A stretch of 64,000 nt of DNA from Anaerocolumna aminovalerica (GCF_900115365.1 NZ_FOWD01000012.1:1-64000), one strand, 5' to 3'; positions 26,666 through 36,131 are shown, counted from the stretch's first letter. Notes: generated by a model not told the origin, from the letters alone. Numbers and translations are program-made.

Positions 26666-28816
26666 TTAGGAATTTATTTTCCATTTTAGTTTTCCTATTT
26701 CACGGTTTGCTGTCTGTGCAACTGCGACTGCATAAATTACCAATACAACAATAACGCTACCTGCCATTATAAACATAAGTGGATAGGATTGTACAATCGC
26801 TGCCTGAGAAGAATGAAGATGCTTTTGCATAGCAAACAATCCGACAGAACCACTTATGCACGCCAGTAAAAGCGGAAGCAGAAAGTACCATAGCACTTGC
26901 TTGTTAATGGATTTTTTCATTTGCTTATGATTTGCACCTAACATTGATAATGTTAAATATCTTTCTTTGGTTGCTTGCATTTGCGTTAAAAATTGTAAAG
27001 AAAGAAGTGCACAGGCGATGATTAAAAACATAAATCCCATATATAAAGAGGTATAACTTCCCGCAATCACATAAAATAGCTGACGCCCAAAATTGTTTAG
27101 GTAGCTTTCATAAACAAAACCGGATGGTTTCAATAAATGGTTTGCGTCCATAATGGATTTCATTAAGCCCTTTTCATTAGCCGTTTCTCCTGGAATACAA
27201 AAGTGCCAATAGACCATGCAAGTATCTTGGTCTACATACTTTTCAAATACTTCATCTGAAACAATCAATGCAGAAGTAACACGAATATTTTTATCAGCAG
27301 TCAGACCTTTCATAGTCACAGATGAAGTAAAAAAGAATGGTTTACCGTCAATCGAAAGAAGTGGTGTATTTGTCGATTTTGCCTTTGAAAAAATCTCGTC
27401 TAGCATGGAACTTTCATCCTCCTGTGCAGAACCTATAAAATCAGGATTTATATAAAATACAGCTTCGTCCTCACCGAGTATCAAAGGAGTTTCTCCTGAC
27501 GCTTCTAATAGCCGACTATATGTCGATGCCGGAACTAGGTATGGTGTGTAGCTGCCAGTATCTATAATGCCTAAGATATTCAATGCAGGGGGATTGTCGG
27601 GAGCCATTGTATAACTTCCTGTATCCTGTGTAGCAGGATCAACTACATCTGATGGTAAATGCTGTACAATTTCTGCTCTGAATTTTGACCAATCCACAAA
27701 AGAATTTATACTACCTGCTTCTGGCTTTTTTATCTTTCCGGTTTCCATACGGTTCAAATGTGCGACATAAGGTTTCATTTTTTCTGAAGAAAGATATTGT
27801 TCCACCATCATATCGTCACCCATCACAGTAAAATCATAAACAGAAGAACCTCTGCTCAAATTTTTTCTGTATGTCATAATGCTTGATGAACCATCCGCAA
27901 TCAACATAATTGTAAACATCATTAAAAGAGATGCGACACTAATTGAAACATATTTGCATACAACATTCTCCTGTAATTGTCGCAATGTAAAAGTATAAAG
28001 TCCCTTTGTTGATTTGTTTTTTATAGAACCAGCAAACAAACTTAATAATCTCGCCAGTCCACGAATGAACAGAAGTGTTCCTGCAATGCCGAATAACACG
28101 GCAACAAAAAGCATTGCTCCTCCAGCAGCAAAAAAATGTTTCAAAGCAACCCAATATGCCACGGCTAATAATATAACACCAACAAGTAGTGTAAAAAGGC
28201 CGCCACTGGCTGTCCCTGTGTTTTGTTTTTTCACCATTTCTCCATAAAGTAGCTGATGAACTTCTCGTTTGAAGGTTTTTCCACCTAATATAAACAAACT
28301 TAATGCTTGAATAAGTAAAAGTCCAATGGTCGTCCAGATAACTGCACCAATAGAAAAACTGGATTGGTGTGTAATGATTCCTTGACCAACCAAACGTGCA
28401 GTGGCAAGGCTAATGATTTCTGATAAAAAGCTACCACAAATAATTCCGCCGAAAAGGGCTAAAAGAGATGTAATAAACCCCTCCATCATAAGTTGGAAGA
28501 AGAGACGTTTTTTTTTCATGCCAAACATCAGGTAAAGTCCCAATTCTCTGCTGCGACATTCCAGTTGATATTTATTTGCAAACACAACAAGGAAAAATAT
28601 AAACAATAACGCACACAGATAAACCATTGGCATTACTGTTGTAAGCAATTTTTCTACCGCAGAACTTTCAAGCTCTCTTAAAAATCTTATAACGTCTTGT
28701 TGTCCTAAAGAAAGAATGATATAAAATGAAGCCACTGCCGTTACCATCGTAAGAAAATAAATCAGATTTTCATTTCGACTTCTTTTAGCATTACGCCACG
28801 CAAGATTAAAGAACAT
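26666..28816 (-). CDS. BceB-like ABC transporter permease (FtsX family)
   Basis: About 716 aa, ten predicted membrane segments with one large extracellular domain between segments seven and eight (about residues 310-520), the architecture of BceB permeases. The first FtsX block has ECRSRELGLYLMFGMKKKR, and QATKERYLTLSMLGANHKQMKK marks the second. BceAB pumps free targets such as lipid II cycle intermediates from peptide antibiotics and also signals to BceS. I chose the ATG at 28816, 9 nt after GGAGG, over a GTG two codons upstream. Confidence 0.9.
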   Translation of the reverse strand: MFFNLAWRNAKRSRNENLIYFLTMVTAVASFYIILSLGQQDVIRFLRELESSAVEKLLTTVMPMVYLCALLFIFFLVVFANKYQLECRSRELGLYLMFGMKKKRLFFQLMMEGFITSLLALFGGIICGSFLSEIISLATARLVGQGIITHQSSFSIGAVIWTTIGLLLIQALSLFILGGKTFKREVHQLLYGEMVKKQNTGTASGGLFTLLVGVILLAVAYWVALKHFFAAGGAMLFVAVLFGIAGTLLFIRGLARLLSLFAGSIKNKSTKGLYTFTLRQLQENVVCKYVSISVASLLMMFTIMLIADGSSSIMTYRKNLSRGSSVYDFTVMGDDMMVEQYLSSEKMKPYVAHLNRMETGKIKKPEAGSINSFVDWSKFRAEIVQHLPSDVVDPATQDTGSYTMAPDNPPALNILGIIDTGSYTPYLVPASTYSRLLEASGETPLILGEDEAVFYINPDFIGSAQEDESSMLDEIFSKAKSTNTPLLSIDGKPFFFTSSVTMKGLTADKNIRVTSALIVSDEVFEKYVDQDTCMVYWHFCIPGETANEKGLMKSIMDANHLLKPSGFVYESYLNNFGRQLFYVIAGSYTSLYMGFMFLIIACALLSLQFLTQMQATKERYLTLSMLGANHKQMKKSINKQVLWYFLLPLLLACISGSVGLFAMQKHLHSSQAAIVQSYPLMFIMAGSVIVVLVIYAVAVAQTANREIGKLKWKINS

Positions 28817-29588
28817 TCGCACTGCCTCCTCCCATTTGAGCCATTACACGTAAAATACGGTCATAAAATTCATCCCTTGTTTCTGACGGAATTTGTCGGC
28901 GCAGCTCATGAAAAATCTTACCATCTTGTATAAATAGTATTCTGGAACAAAAACTTGCAGCATTCGGGTCGTGTGTTACCATCATAATTGTTCTATTCTT
29001 TGCTCGATTGATTTCCTGTAATTTTTCCATGAGAAGCCTTGCCGCTTTTGTATCTAATGCCCCAGTAGGTTCATCTGCCAGAATAATATCCGGATCAGAG
29101 ATTAGACAACGAGCTGCTGCAACACGCTGTTTTTGTCCACCAGACATTTGGGATGGAAATTTTGAAAGTACGTCAGTGATTTTTAGAAACTCTGCTATAC
29201 TGTTTAATTTTTTTTCTGATAAGCGTACGTCTGCGTCATGTATAGATAAAGGGAGTAGTATATTTTCTCTCCCGGTTAAGTTATCTAACAATGCAAAATC
29301 TTGAAATAGATAACCAATTTTACTTCCTCGATACATAGCCAATTCATCACTTCCAAAAGCACTGATATTTGTCCCGGAAAGTAAAATCTGACCGGATGTT
29401 GGCTTGATAATCGTAGCAATACAATTTAATAATGTTGTCTTTCCTGAACCACTGGCCCCCATAATCCCTAAAAATTCTCCGGGAAGAACATCAAAAGTAA
29501 TACCATTTAACGCTTTCGTAGGAATACCGCCTTTTGCATAAGACTTATGCAAATCTCTGACTTCTAATAATTTATCTGTATAATTCAT
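28806..29588 (-). CDS. BceA-like ABC transporter ATPase
   Basis: A 260-aa ATPase of the MacB/BceA type with Walker A GASGSGKTT (44-52), Q loop, signature MSGGQKQRVAAAR, Walker B DIILADEPTGALD and the H loop MVTHDPNAASFC. It overlaps the permease gene by a few codons. It is the first gene of the Bce module, followed by permease, regulator and kinase, all on the minus strand. Confidence 0.92.
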   Translation of the reverse strand: MNYTDKLLEVRDLHKSYAKGGIPTKALNGITFDVLPGEFLGIMGASGSGKTTLLNCIATIIKPTSGQILLSGTNISAFGSDELAMYRGSKIGYLFQDFALLDNLTGRENILLPLSIHDADVRLSEKKLNSIAEFLKITDVLSKFPSQMSGGQKQRVAAARCLISDPDIILADEPTGALDTKAARLLMEKLQEINRAKNRTIMMVTHDPNAASFCSRILFIQDGKIFHELRRQIPSETRDEFYDRILRVMAQMGGGSANVL

Positions 29589-29643
29589 AAATAGACACCC
29601 CTCACTTCACTTTCCTAATTCTTGGTTTATAAGTTCATTTTAC

Positions 29644-29681
29644 ATTATAGTGAGACAATATTCCACTTACATTAGCTGTAA
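29644..29681 (-). promoter_or_regulatory. bceA promoter with BceR-type operator
   Basis: The inverted repeat TTACATTAGCTGTAA (29667-29681) lies 17 nt upstream of TATAAT (29649-29644, minus strand), i.e. where a -35 would be, and no good -35 hexamer is present. BceR-type regulators are known to bind TNACA...TGTNA repeats as activators. The match is clear but unproven. Confidence 0.65.
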
Positions 29682-29716
29682 GGTTTAGGTTTTCAGCCAA
29701 GCTATTAAAACTGTAT

Positions 29717-29765
29717 GAAAAAGCGGCGCTCCTATGTTCCCGTGTGGGAATTAGTAAACGCCGGC
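29717..29765 (-). terminator. Intrinsic terminator of azlCD
   Basis: On the minus strand a CGGCG/CGCCG stem encloses an inner TTCCC-ACAC-GGGAA hairpin and ends in CTTTTT. A further GCTTC-TTGT-GAAGC hairpin lies at 29771-29784. Confidence 0.7.
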
Positions 29766-29862
29766 TGAGTGCTTCTTGTGAAGCGGAGCAATCTGAACAC
29801 ATTAAGATAAAGATAAGTAAAAGGTAGATGAGATGCCACAGGCTGAACTGTAATTAAATTTC

Positions 29863-30165
29863 TTAAATAACTAGTCCTGACACATAGACAGCAATAATAG
29901 CACCAACAGCTACAATTACTAAGCTTTTCTCACGAAATGCAAGGAATAAAGCTACAATAGTTCCTATAATAGCAGTCATGTAATCACCGGTCGAATCAAA
30001 AATATCAGGAAAAGTAAGTGCACCTAATACCGCATAGGGAACATATTTTAAGAAAGACATTATAAAAGTTGACTTTATTTCTTTACGAAATAAAACTAAA
30101 GGTAATACTCTTGGAAGATAGGTAACAAGAGCCATTAACAGAACGGCAATAAAAGGCTTTAACAT
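29863..30165 (-). CDS. azlD: AzlD-type branched-chain amino acid export subunit
   Basis: A 100-aa hydrophobic protein with about four membrane segments and the AzlD landmark YLPRVLPLVLFRKEI near the N-terminus. AzlC and AzlD together form an exporter for leucine and related amino acids and analogues. Its start overlaps the end of azlC by 7 nt, indicating coupled translation. Confidence 0.88.
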   Translation of the reverse strand: MLKPFIAVLLMALVTYLPRVLPLVLFRKEIKSTFIMSFLKYVPYAVLGALTFPDIFDSTGDYMTAIIGTIVALFLAFREKSLVIVAVGAIIAVYVSGLVI

Positions 30166-30893
30166 GTTTTTACCTCCTCCTCATTGTCTTTTGATTCTTC
30201 TTTTACAGGGAAGATAGCTGCTCCAACACATGCACTGAGAACAGTGGCAATTATGATACGAAATCCGCCGGATATAAAAGAAAAAACAGGAATGTATTTT
30301 AACCCTATGGTAATTAAAACGGATAATAGAACTATGATTAATATAGGTCTGGATTTCTTGGACGGAGGTACTATAATAGCAATGAACATTGCATATAAGG
30401 CGATTCCCATAGCATTACTTATGGATAAAGGCAATGATTCCGATATAAGAGCGCCCATTGCTGTTCCTAAAGTCCAGCCTGCAATAGGACCGGTAATCAA
30501 CCCCAGCATAAAAGCATAGGTTAGTTTACCCTGTTCTAAGGAAGCTATAGTGAAGGTTTCATCTGTTATGCCAAATCCAAATAGTAATCTTTGCTTTACC
30601 GTAATCTTTGATTCAATTTTTTGAGACAGAGAAAAGGACATAAGCATATATCTAATATTTATAATAAACGTAGTAAGAGTAATCTCAAGGAGTCCGGCTC
30701 CGGCAAGAATTAATTCAGTTCCGGCAAATTGCCCGGCAGAAGTTAAATTAGAGAGGGAAGTAAAGATTGCCAGCCATAGGGGTAATCCTCCTCCGGTAGC
30801 CATAAGACCAAAGGTGAAAGATACTGGTATATAGCCAAAAGCAATGGGTAATCCTTTGCGAAAACCATATGTAAATTGTTTTTGATTTATCAT
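30159..30893 (-). CDS. azlC: AzlC-type branched-chain amino acid exporter
   Basis: About 244 aa with several membrane helices and the AzlC motif GLPIAFGYIPVSFTFGLMA near the N-terminus. ATG at 30893 follows GAGGA by 8 nt, so it is preferred over an upstream TTG. A promoter with TTGAAT and TATAAT (18-nt spacing) lies upstream on the minus strand near 30925-30955. It is followed directly by azlD. Confidence 0.88.
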   Translation of the reverse strand: MINQKQFTYGFRKGLPIAFGYIPVSFTFGLMATGGGLPLWLAIFTSLSNLTSAGQFAGTELILAGAGLLEITLTTFIINIRYMLMSFSLSQKIESKITVKQRLLFGFGITDETFTIASLEQGKLTYAFMLGLITGPIAGWTLGTAMGALISESLPLSISNAMGIALYAMFIAIIVPPSKKSRPILIIVLLSVLITIGLKYIPVFSFISGGFRIIIATVLSACVGAAIFPVKEESKDNEEEVKTC

Positions 30894-31039
30894 TTGCAAT
30901 TCCTCACTTTATCATTCATAAACAATAAGTCACATTATAGCATCTAGATTGTAAGTAATTCAAGTAAGAAACAAAATAAACTAAGGGAATTGATATTAGT
31001 ATTATTTATAGTACTTAGAAGAAAGCATATTTAAAAAGA

Positions 31040-31205
31040 ATTGAAAAAGATAAATATGGAAGGAATCTGATTAAAAGAATATAGTATTGAAAAAGATAAA
31101 TGTGGAATAAATCTGAGTTAAGAATATAGTACTGAAAAAGATAAACGTGGAATGAATCTGAGTAAAGAAATTATTGAAAAAGATTAATATGAAATAAATC
31201 TAATA
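31040..31205. repeat. Four tandem copies of a ~45-bp AT-rich repeat
   Basis: TTGAAAAAGATAAA recurs at about 31041, 31087, 31132 (CTGAAAAAG) and 31173 with periods of 46, 45 and 41 bp. Copies share a TGGAA-NNAATCTGA core and decay toward the 6S RNA side. No coding frame is shared between the copies. Confidence 0.75.
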
Positions 31206-31274
31206 ATAAAAATCTAACTGATACTAAGATTCTTAAATTAAAGGAATCCATACTACAGATAGATATAATAACAA

Positions 31275-31486
31275 AAAAAATTTCTATAATTCTTTCAAAT
31301 AAATTTCCCAAAATGCCGGGCCTACGATTTTGAATCCTAGCATGAGCTAGGTGGGTAACCGCACCTGATTTTCTGTCTTCCGCTGCATAATGGCGGCCTG
31401 ACATCCAAGCAGGAATATAGGAATCCCTTATTGTGTTTGTAGGTTCAAAATAGTAGGGAATCGAACATCCCAGGTCATTTATTGTT
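31275..31486 (-). ncRNA. ssrS: 6S RNA
   Basis: On the minus strand the transcript has the long, interrupted rod of 6S RNA: TTCCC and GGGAA form part of the closing stem, GAACCTAC faces GTAGGCC near the ends, and the middle carries GTTACCCACCTAGC-TCAT-GCTAGG, a block I recognise from clostridial 6S RNAs. 6S RNA binds sigma-A RNA polymerase by mimicking an open promoter and dampens transcription in stationary phase. The 3' end is approximate, set by a T run near 31270-31280. A 126-aa reading frame over the region is spurious. Confidence 0.8.
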
Positions 31487-31492
31487 AAGTTT

Positions 31493-31521
31493 ATTATAAT
31501 GAATTTGTAAGCAGAGTTCAA
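31493..31521 (-). promoter_or_regulatory. Promoter of the 6S RNA gene
   Basis: Minus strand TTGAAC (31521-31516), 17-nt spacer and a perfect TATAAT (31498-31493); start expected near 31486. Confidence 0.75.
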
Positions 31522-31560
31522 CAAGTAAATTATAGAAGTACTTGTAAGCAACCTCCAGGT

Positions 31561-33279
31561 TTAATGGCAGATGCGATTGATATCCTCTTGATTTAAAGAT
31601 TCCTTTTCAAGTAATTCTTCTGCAATATTTTTTAACAGTTCTAGGTTTTCTTCCATTAATTTTTTGGTGTCTTTATAGAAGGTGTTCATTTGTGTTCTGC
31701 ATTTATTAACCAGATCCAAATCGTGGCCTTCCTCCAGAACTTCCATACTAAAAAGTCCCATATCGGAATCCATACCATATTTATTCATATAGTTAAGGAT
31801 TAAGGAAGAAGCTTTTTGAATGTCGTTACTTGCACCGGTTGTAATTTCATCTTCACCAAATATGAGCTCTTCCGCGACTCTACCTGCAAGAAGTACTTTA
31901 ATATTTGCTTCAATCTGTTTCTTTGTTTGGAAAAGGGTATCCTTAGGAATGCTTAAGTTAAAGCCCCCTGCACCTTTTACTGATGGGATAATGGTTACTT
32001 TTGAAAGATAATGTTCCGGCAGTAAAAGAGTAGTAGTTAAAGCGTGGCCTGCCTCATGATATGCGGTAATCTTACGGTCCTGATCTGAAATAAAACTTCG
32101 GTCAATTTTAGGAGAACCGGCGATAACAGTATAAAAGGCAGTATCAATATTACTTTTACCAATAACAGATTTACCATCATTGGCGGCATGAATGGCAGCT
32201 TCGTTTAATAGGTTTTCAAGCATGGCACCGCTAAAATAAACGGTGGATTTTGCAAGATCTTCTAAATCCACATCATCTGCCAAAGGTTTTGATTTGGCAT
32301 AGAGGGATAAGATTTTTTTTCTTGCATTTATATCCGGCAAACCAATTTCTATCTGGCGGTCAAATCTGCCGGGTCTTAATAAAGCTTCATCCAAGGTGTC
32401 CAGTCTGTTTGTGGCACCTATAACAATAATTCCGGAATTTTCATGAAATCCGGACATTTCCGTTAAAAGTGCGTTTAAAGTTTGATCACGTTCATCGTTG
32501 CTGGCAGAAAGACTGCGGGCTCTCTTTTTACCAATGGCATCAATTTCGTCAATAAAAATAACTGCTTTTTCACTTTTCTTTGCTTTCTTAAAAAGGTTAC
32601 GAATACGGCTGGCACCAACACCAACATACATCTGAACGAAATCAGAACCGCTCATAGCATAAAAAGGAACATTTGCTTCCCCAGCAATTGCTTTAGCCAT
32701 TAAAGTTTTACCGGTTCCCGGCGGACCATAGAATAAGAGGCCCTTTGGCATTTTAGCTCCCACAGAAGTATATTTTTCCGGGTTCTTTATAAAGCCAATA
32801 ACATCTTCAACCATTAATTTAGCTTCTGCATTACCGGCAACCTGATCAAGGGTAACCGTTGAACTCTTTTGTTTTTTCTTATTGGAATCTTCAGCTAAAT
32901 TGGAGGACGTACTTCCTCTTTTGGCTAACCAAATGACGCTTCCAATAACAAGGAAGGTAAAAGTGACTTGAATAAATCGGGTAAAACCATCAGTACCATA
33001 ACTGATATTGATTCCTTTTAATAACAAGTACTCAGTAAAATTCTCTGTTTTAGGATTAGGTACAAGGTATTCCACATTTTCTTCTGTATTTAAATTTACT
33101 TTGAATAAATTCTTGTTTTCTATAAATGTAACTTTTTCTACTTCCTTCTTTTCAACTGCTTCTAAAAAGGAGGGGTAGGACATATCCTGCTGCTTTGTAT
33201 CCAGAAAATGATATCCTATTAATCCTGCAGTGATTATCAGGAATAAAACCGATAGGATAATCAGATATTTTCTTTTCAT
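31561..33279 (-). CDS. ftsH: ATP-dependent zinc metalloprotease FtsH
   Basis: A 572-aa membrane-bound AAA protease that degrades misfolded and short-lived membrane and cytoplasmic proteins. Two membrane helices (about 5-23 and 102-118) flank a small external domain. The AAA module has Walker A GPPGTGKT, Walker B IFIDEIDAIG, pore loop YVGVGASR and the second region of homology GATNRLDTLDEALLRPGRFD. The zinc site is HEAGH. It is shorter than most FtsH proteins (about 600-650 aa) because of a short tail, so it may be a second, accessory copy. ATG follows GGGAGG. Confidence 0.93.
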   Translation of the reverse strand: MKRKYLIILSVLFLIITAGLIGYHFLDTKQQDMSYPSFLEAVEKKEVEKVTFIENKNLFKVNLNTEENVEYLVPNPKTENFTEYLLLKGINISYGTDGFTRFIQVTFTFLVIGSVIWLAKRGSTSSNLAEDSNKKKQKSSTVTLDQVAGNAEAKLMVEDVIGFIKNPEKYTSVGAKMPKGLLFYGPPGTGKTLMAKAIAGEANVPFYAMSGSDFVQMYVGVGASRIRNLFKKAKKSEKAVIFIDEIDAIGKKRARSLSASNDERDQTLNALLTEMSGFHENSGIIVIGATNRLDTLDEALLRPGRFDRQIEIGLPDINARKKILSLYAKSKPLADDVDLEDLAKSTVYFSGAMLENLLNEAAIHAANDGKSVIGKSNIDTAFYTVIAGSPKIDRSFISDQDRKITAYHEAGHALTTTLLLPEHYLSKVTIIPSVKGAGGFNLSIPKDTLFQTKKQIEANIKVLLAGRVAEELIFGEDEITTGASNDIQKASSLILNYMNKYGMDSDMGLFSMEVLEEGHDLDLVNKCRTQMNTFYKDTKKLMEENLELLKNIAEELLEKESLNQEDINRICH

Positions 33280-33386
33280 TAAAAATTCCTCCCAATAAAT
33301 TGATCGGTTAGATAGCTTCTCTGTATATTATAGAGGAATTTTGTCAAATTTTCTATATTTAATTAATGGAAAGTAGGTCATAAGTC

Positions 33387-34496
33387 CTAGTTTACAAAAC
33401 GAGCAATTTCCTCCAGCTTTGGATATACCTGATATAAGAAGTCCTGATAGGGACAATAATTATCTTCTTCTGCATAAAAAGAGCGATAGCGCTTGCAACC
33501 CCCTCCGCACATAGGATATACCTGACAGGTTTTACAAAGGGGATTCTTAGGTGTCTCAAATTTAAGAAATTTTTGGGCAGCAGAAGATTGAATCATGGTT
33601 TCAAAAGAATTCTCTTTTAGATTGCCAAGTTTAAAATCATCCAAAACATAAAAGTCACATGGATATACACTGCCATCTGCTTCTATAACACATTGCACTG
33701 AGCAATGTCCCAGTATTCCACATTGCTCTGCAGGCCGGCCTTTTAACATATATACTAAATTGTCGAACTGACGGATGCTGATATACTGATTATTCTTAAA
33801 AGCTACGTACCATTGCTGAAAGAAATCTATTAAAAACCAAGCATACTCATGTGGTGTCAGGTCGTACTTGTTTAAAGGATCATTTGGTGAAAAATCAAGG
33901 GACTTTAAGCAAGGTATCAGTTGAACGTACTGAAATTTTCTTCTTTCATAATAGCGAAATAGTGTTTGGGGTTTTTTAGCCATTTGTTTTGTTATAACTG
34001 ATAATATATTGTATTCCACATGAAACTGATCCATGAGCTTAATGGCACGATTGGTATGCTCAAAGGTTCCTTTTTTATCAGCACCAAGACGGTTTACATC
34101 ATGGAACTCTTTTGGACCGTCCTGTGATAATCCTACTAAAAAATTATATTTTCGAAATAACTTGCAAAACTTTTCATCCATTAACTGACCGTTTGTCTGT
34201 ATGGAATACTGAATTTTATTCTGACCCTTATTCACTTCTTCCACCCGTCTGGTAAAATACTCAAAATAATCATATCCTGCTACGGTAGGTTCTCCCCCTT
34301 GAAAGGCAAAAGTAATAATACAAGGTTTTTTAACATATTCAAAGGTTCTATCTATAAGAAAATCAGTAGTTTCCTGATTCATAATACCATTGGACTTTAC
34401 TTCCCGGTGTTCTGACACATCACTATAAAAACAGTATTTACACCGCATGTTACAAAGAGATGAAGCTGGCTTGATCAGCATAGAAAATTGATTCAT
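33387..34496 (-). CDS. Anaerobic sulfatase-maturase-type radical SAM enzyme
   Basis: A 369-aa radical SAM/SPASM protein. The SAM cluster motif is CNMRCKYCFY (Cys about 15, 19, 22), followed by FQGGEPT. The C-terminal SPASM domain binds two more Fe-S clusters through C...CSVQC...CDFY and CKTCQVYPMCGGGCKRY. Members of this group turn a Cys or Ser of sulfatases into the catalytic formylglycine. No sulfatase is adjacent, so it probably acts in trans; action on another peptide substrate cannot be excluded. ATG follows ATAGGAGGCGG. Confidence 0.85.
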   Translation of the reverse strand: MNQFSMLIKPASSLCNMRCKYCFYSDVSEHREVKSNGIMNQETTDFLIDRTFEYVKKPCIITFAFQGGEPTVAGYDYFEYFTRRVEEVNKGQNKIQYSIQTNGQLMDEKFCKLFRKYNFLVGLSQDGPKEFHDVNRLGADKKGTFEHTNRAIKLMDQFHVEYNILSVITKQMAKKPQTLFRYYERRKFQYVQLIPCLKSLDFSPNDPLNKYDLTPHEYAWFLIDFFQQWYVAFKNNQYISIRQFDNLVYMLKGRPAEQCGILGHCSVQCVIEADGSVYPCDFYVLDDFKLGNLKENSFETMIQSSAAQKFLKFETPKNPLCKTCQVYPMCGGGCKRYRSFYAEEDNYCPYQDFLYQVYPKLEEIARFVN

Positions 34497-34733
34497 GGAA
34501 TTCCGCCTCCTATCATTAAAAAATGTATCACTGCAATATTACTATAAAAAGAATAAAAAGACAAATCCTTAAACTTGCTAAAATGGCAGAATAAGAGTGT
34601 GAAATAAGGAATGGCATGAAATGAACTTACCCAATAATAGTTAAAGTGTAAGATATATTGAAACAAAACAGATAGGTGCTAAGTGGTAAATATTAACCAA
34701 AAACCTGGATTGGAATTAATTAAAATATACATA

Positions 34734-34786
34734 TTGACATATTAGGAATCATATATTATAGTAAACATGAGACGTGAATCATGTTT
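34734..34786 (+). promoter_or_regulatory. bcd promoter with an inverted repeat just downstream
   Basis: TTGACA (34734-34739), 17-nt spacer and TATAGT (34757-34762). The 8-bp perfect inverted repeat AAACATGA...TCATGTTT (34763-34770 and 34779-34786) covers the start site and looks like an operator. Confidence 0.65.
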
Positions 34787-34794
34787 CATATAAT

Positions 34795-34836
34795 TCCGGA
34801 CAATGAAATAATTAACTCCGGACAATGAGATAATTA
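34795..34836 (+). repeat. 20-bp direct repeat in the bcd leader
   Basis: Two copies that begin TCCGGACAATGA and end ATAATTA (34795-34814 and 34817-34836), differing at one base and offset by 22 bp. They could be paired regulator sites on one face of the helix. The function is unknown. Confidence 0.6.
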
Positions 34837-34966
34837 GCAAAGAAAGCATTTTAAAAAACTAAGACATTTCACTGTTTAAATTTATTTTAAATATATATGT
34901 GGTTCCAAGTTTATATTAACATACAAAATTAAAGCAATGCCGAAAAGGTATGAGAGGAGGAATAAC

Positions 34967-36103
34967 ATGGATCTTACGTTAAGTAAAGAACATGAAATGG
35001 CAAGAACTCTATTTAGAGACTTTGCTTTGCAGCAGGTAAAACCCCTGGCAAGAGAGGTTGATGAAACTGAAGTTTTTCCAAAAGGAACTGTTGAAAAGAT
35101 GCAAAAACTTGGGTTTCTGGGAATTCCTATATCTAAGGAATACGGTGGACAAGGCTGCGATACTTTAACTTATATACTATGTATTGAAGAGTTATCAAAG
35201 GTATGCGGTACTACCGGAGTTATTGTATCGGCACATACATCATTGTGCTGTGATCCAATTAAGAATTTGGGTACGCCGGAGCAGAAAGAAAAGTATCTGA
35301 GACCGTTGGTAACCGGTAAAAAATTAGGTGCATTTGGTCTAACAGAACCAAATGCCGGTACCGATGCTTCAGGCCAACAAACTAAGGCGGTATTAGATGG
35401 TGATGAATATATTTTAAATGGAAGTAAAATATTTATTACAAATGGCAAAGAAGCTGATATCTACATTATTTTTGCAATGACTGACAAATCCAAAGGAACA
35501 AAAGGAATTTCAGCATTTATCGTCGAAAAAGGTACTCCCGGATTTACTTTTGGTACAAAGGAAAAGAAGATGGGAATCCGTGGATCCGCTACATATGAAT
35601 TAATCTTCACCGATTGCAGAATTCCAAAGGAGAATCTCCTAGGTCAGGAAGGAAAAGGTTTTAGTTATGCTATGCAGACCCTTGACGGCGGGAGAATCGG
35701 CATTGCCGCTCAGGCTCTTGGGCTTGCAGCAGGTGCATTAGAAACTACCATAGCTTATGTAAAAGAAAGAAAACAATTTGGTAAACCTCTTTCTAAGTTC
35801 CAAAATACCCAATTCCAAATTGCCAGTATGGCTACTAAGGTGGAAGCAGCCAGATTATTAGTATATAAAGCAGCAATCGCTAAGGATACGCAGAAGAAAT
35901 ATTCCACTGAAGCAGCAATGGCCAAATTATATGCTTCTGAAACAGCAAGTGAAGTCACCAGTATGGCTGTTCAGCTTCATGGCGGATACGGATATACAAG
36001 AGAATATGATGTGGAACGAATGATGCGGGATGCAAAGATTACTGAAATATATGAGGGTACTTCTGAAGTGCAACGCATGGTTATTTCGGGAAGTTTGTTA
36101 TAA
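34967..36103 (+). CDS. bcd: Butyryl-CoA dehydrogenase (acyl-CoA dehydrogenase)
   Basis: A 378-aa flavoprotein that reduces crotonyl-CoA to butyryl-CoA. With EtfAB, encoded next, clostridial Bcd couples this to ferredoxin reduction by flavin-based electron bifurcation. The motif FGLTEPNAGTDASGQ is the FAD/substrate loop, and IYEGTSEVQRMVI near the C-terminus holds the catalytic Glu (about 362). I chose the ATG at 34967 after GAGAGGAGGAATAAC rather than the longer frame at 34937. Crotonase, thiolase and HBD genes are not in the window. Confidence 0.92.
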   Translation: MDLTLSKEHEMARTLFRDFALQQVKPLAREVDETEVFPKGTVEKMQKLGFLGIPISKEYGGQGCDTLTYILCIEELSKVCGTTGVIVSAHTSLCCDPIKNLGTPEQKEKYLRPLVTGKKLGAFGLTEPNAGTDASGQQTKAVLDGDEYILNGSKIFITNGKEADIYIIFAMTDKSKGTKGISAFIVEKGTPGFTFGTKEKKMGIRGSATYELIFTDCRIPKENLLGQEGKGFSYAMQTLDGGRIGIAAQALGLAAGALETTIAYVKERKQFGKPLSKFQNTQFQIASMATKVEAARLLVYKAAIAKDTQKKYSTEAAMAKLYASETASEVTSMAVQLHGGYGYTREYDVERMMRDAKITEIYEGTSEVQRMVISGSLL

Positions 36104-36131
36104 ATTTAACTAATTCAAAGGAGTGATAAGA

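Noticed and set aside
29690-29800. Riboswitch upstream of the Bce module
   Set aside because: The GC-rich hairpin is better explained as the minus-strand terminator of azlCD, ending in a T run, and it lies upstream of the bceA promoter.
31171-31551. 126-codon minus-strand frame
   Set aside because: It covers the 6S RNA and its promoter, has no ribosome site and no protein-like composition.
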